The notes under the pieces were generated by a model that searched no databases, was not told the origin of the DNA, and saw only the letters and a program-made list of their open reading frames with translations. A program made the position numbers and the translations under genes. A DNA stretch of 42,424 nt from Acinetobacter sp. N54.MGS-139. GTDB taxonomy: Bacteria > Pseudomonadota > Gammaproteobacteria > Burkholderiales > Burkholderiaceae_F. This document shows positions 40,936-42,424 of this stretch, one piece after another. Location of the stretch: assembly GCA_000980495.1 (NCBI GenBank), contig LARN01000013.1, positions 1 to 42,424 of the forward strand. The letters are read 5' to 3'. Numbering within the stretch: the first letter of the stretch is position 1; each line of letters begins with the position of its first letter.

Positions 40936-42424
40936 ATGAGCAATACGACACAGTTACGCCTCGATGCCTCACGTGCACTTTCCGACTTTAGAACTGAACG
41001 TCTTTTGAAAAAGATTCAAAAGATCTGTCCGGAAGTTGTTACTCTCAACAGCCGCTATATTCATTTTGTCAATGTAGACGGAGCTCTTTCCTCTGAAGAG
41101 TTTCACACGCTGGAATCGATCCTCGACTACGGAGAGGAAGCAATTGTTACCGCTTCAACCGAACGCTTTATGGCTATTCCGCGTTTGGGAACGATTTCTC
41201 CCTGGGCCTCTAAGGCGACGGATATCGTTCATAACTGCGGACTCAAGAAAGTGCTTCGAGTGGAACGAGGCACTTGCTATGAATTGATTCTGAAAGGAAA
41301 TGCAGTCCTCAAGCCCGAAGAACGCGAGGCAATCGCTGCCGTTCTGCATGACCGCATGACAGAAAGTGTCGTGAGCCCGGATGTGAATCCGGCCATCGTG
41401 TTTGCCGATGCAAAAGGCAAGGACATGCAGTCGATCGATATCGTCGGACAAGGCAGAGAAGCGCTTGAAAAGGCAAATGTCGAACTCGGTCTGGCATTGA
41501 ATGAGGACGAAATCCAATATTTAATTGATGCCTTTACCAAGCTGAACCGCAATCCCACGGATGTTGAGCTCATGATGTTTGCTCAGGCCAACTCCGAGCA
41601 CTGCCGCCACAAGATTTTTAACGCCAGCTGGACCATCGACGGAGAAAAGAAAGACAAGTCGCTTTTTTCCATGATCCGCGAAACGCATAAGGCTCATCCG
41701 GAAGGAACCATTGTTGCGTATTCCGACAATGCGGCTATTTTCGAGGGTGGCGATACGGCCCGCATGTATCCGCGAGGAAATGAAGACGCCGTCGGCGGCC
41801 GTTCTTATTCCACCGTCGTTGAGCCGACGCACTCCGTCTTCAAAGTCGAGACGCATAATCATCCGACCGCAATCTCGCCGTTCCCCGGCGCTTCAACCGG
41901 CTCCGGCGGTGAGATTCGAGATGAAGGTGCAACCGGCCGGGGAGCAAGACCTAAAGCCGGCTTAACCGGATTTACCGTCTCTGCGCTTCGACTTCCGGGA
42001 CATGAACAGGCCTGGGAAAATGACAGAGATGTCAGTAAGGCTTCTGAGGCCGCTCCTTACTACGGGGCGCCCTCCCGCATGGCTTCTCCGCTGGAGATCA
42101 TGATCGAAGGTCCGCTCGGCGGCGCTGCGTTTAACAACGAATTCGGCCGCCCCAACATTCTTGGATATTTCCGCTCTTTCGAAGCCAACGTTGACGGAAC
42201 TCGCTACGGCTATCACAAGCCTATTATGCTGGCCGGCGGTCTGGGCAACATACGCAACGATCAGACACATAAACTCGGACTTCCGACAGGCACGCTCCTT
42301 GTGGTGCTGGGCGGTCCGGGCATGCGTATCGGTATCGGAGGCGGTGCGGCTTCTTCCATGGGTGCAGGTGCCAACAGTGAATCCTTAGACTTTGCCAGCG
42401 TTCAGCGCGGCAACCCGGAAATGG
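40936..42424 (+). CDS. purL: Phosphoribosylformylglycinamidine synthase (N-terminal part, cut by window edge)
   Basis: PurL makes FGAM from FGAR, glutamine and ATP in purine synthesis. The visible 496 codons start at ATG 40936 ([10 protein letters not shown]) and stay open to the edge, about a third of the usual 1,300-residue large-type PurL. Recognisable parts are the N-terminal domain with [16 protein letters not shown] sequence ([20 protein letters not shown]), the linker [16 protein letters not shown], the metal- and substrate-binding [31 protein letters not shown], and the ATP-site [11 protein letters not shown]. The nearest purine-rich site is AGGA about 15 bases upstream. No other pur gene is seen. 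Confidence 0.95.
   Translation, partial: MSNTTQLRLDASRALSDFRTERLLKKIQKICPEVVTLNSRYIHFVNVDGALSSEEFHTLESILDYGEEAIVTASTERFMAIPRLGTISPWASKATDIVHNCGLKKVLRVERGTCYELILKGNAVLKPEEREAIAAVLHDRMTESVVSPDVNPAIVFADAKGKDMQSIDIVGQGREALEKANVELGLALNEDEIQYLIDAFTKLNRNPTDVELMMFAQANSEHCRHKIFNASWTIDGEKKDKSLFSMIRETHKAHPEGTIVAYSDNAAIFEGGDTARMYPRGNEDAVGGRSYSTVVEPTHSVFKVETHNHPTAISPFPGASTGSGGEIRDEGATGRGARPKAGLTGFTVSALRLPGHEQAWENDRDVSKASEAAPYYGAPSRMASPLEIMIEGPLGGAAFNNEFGRPNILGYFRSFEANVDGTRYGYHKPIMLAGGLGNIRNDQTHKLGLPTGTLLVVLGGPGMRIGIGGGAASSMGAGANSESLDFASVQRGNPEM

Noticed and set aside
1..42424. CRISPR array, toxin-antitoxin pair, prophage or restriction system
   Set aside because: No regularly spaced repeats and no genes of these classes were seen on either strand; all the larger frames are accounted for by housekeeping or transport genes.

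Overview
The window looks like chromosomal DNA of a gut-type betaproteobacterium (Burkholderiales, most like Sutterellaceae such as Sutterella or Parasutterella). The basis is a kdsD-kdsC-lptC-lptA-lptB-rpoN-ptsN-hprK-rapZ block in Burkholderiales order, a divergent ssb/uvrA pair, an AspRS of the non-discriminating type, and anaerobic metabolism, on DNA of roughly half GC. The genus is inference; no rRNA lies in the window.

Layout. 1-160 is the end of an IS5-type insertion sequence. 331-4037 carries a periplasmic [FeFe] hydrogenase (large subunit, Tat-signal small subunit, membrane cytochrome b) and its maturation GTPase HydF. 4071-8268 has prfC (minus), uraA and mutY. 8265-15604 is the minus-strand envelope and nitrogen-PTS operon: Kdo synthesis (kdsD, kdsC), LPS transport (lptC, lptA, lptB), sigma-54, PtsN, HPr kinase and RapZ. 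15785-20699 holds a lone GltL-type ABC ATPase, a YciA thioesterase, an atypical crotonase and a Pat/PatZ-type protein acetyltransferase. 20856-24564 is mtnA plus a fuculose-phosphate-aldolase-like gene (a probable DHAP shunt), a small conserved protein, a lipoprotein and a SotB-type efflux protein. 24637-30044 has aspS, an FmdB zinc ribbon, an EF-G2 paralogue and hisN. 30182-34782 is a four-gene MacAB/TolC-like export operon. 34840-36280 has two ssb paralogues separated by a short non-autonomous IS200/IS605-type element with a TnpB/omega-RNA-like remnant. 36596-42424 has uvrA, glycerate 2-kinase and the 5' third of purL.

How the genes work together. The hydrogenase probably oxidises H2 in the periplasm and feeds electrons through its cytochrome b to the quinone pool. 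MtnA plus the aldolase would return the sugar of 5'-deoxyadenosine or methylthioadenosine to central metabolism; radical-SAM enzymes, including the expected but unseen HydE and HydG, make 5'-deoxyadenosine. The lpt/kds/rpoN/pts block couples outer-membrane assembly to nitrogen-PTS signalling.

The least ordinary points are the [FeFe] hydrogenase in a betaproteobacterial setting, the IS605-type mini-element with paired hairpins and TTAC/TCAA borders, the mtnA-aldolase pair, the absence of hpf between rpoN and ptsN, and catalytic-residue changes in the crotonase and EF-G2. I saw no CRISPR array, prophage, or clearly new multi-gene defence system.
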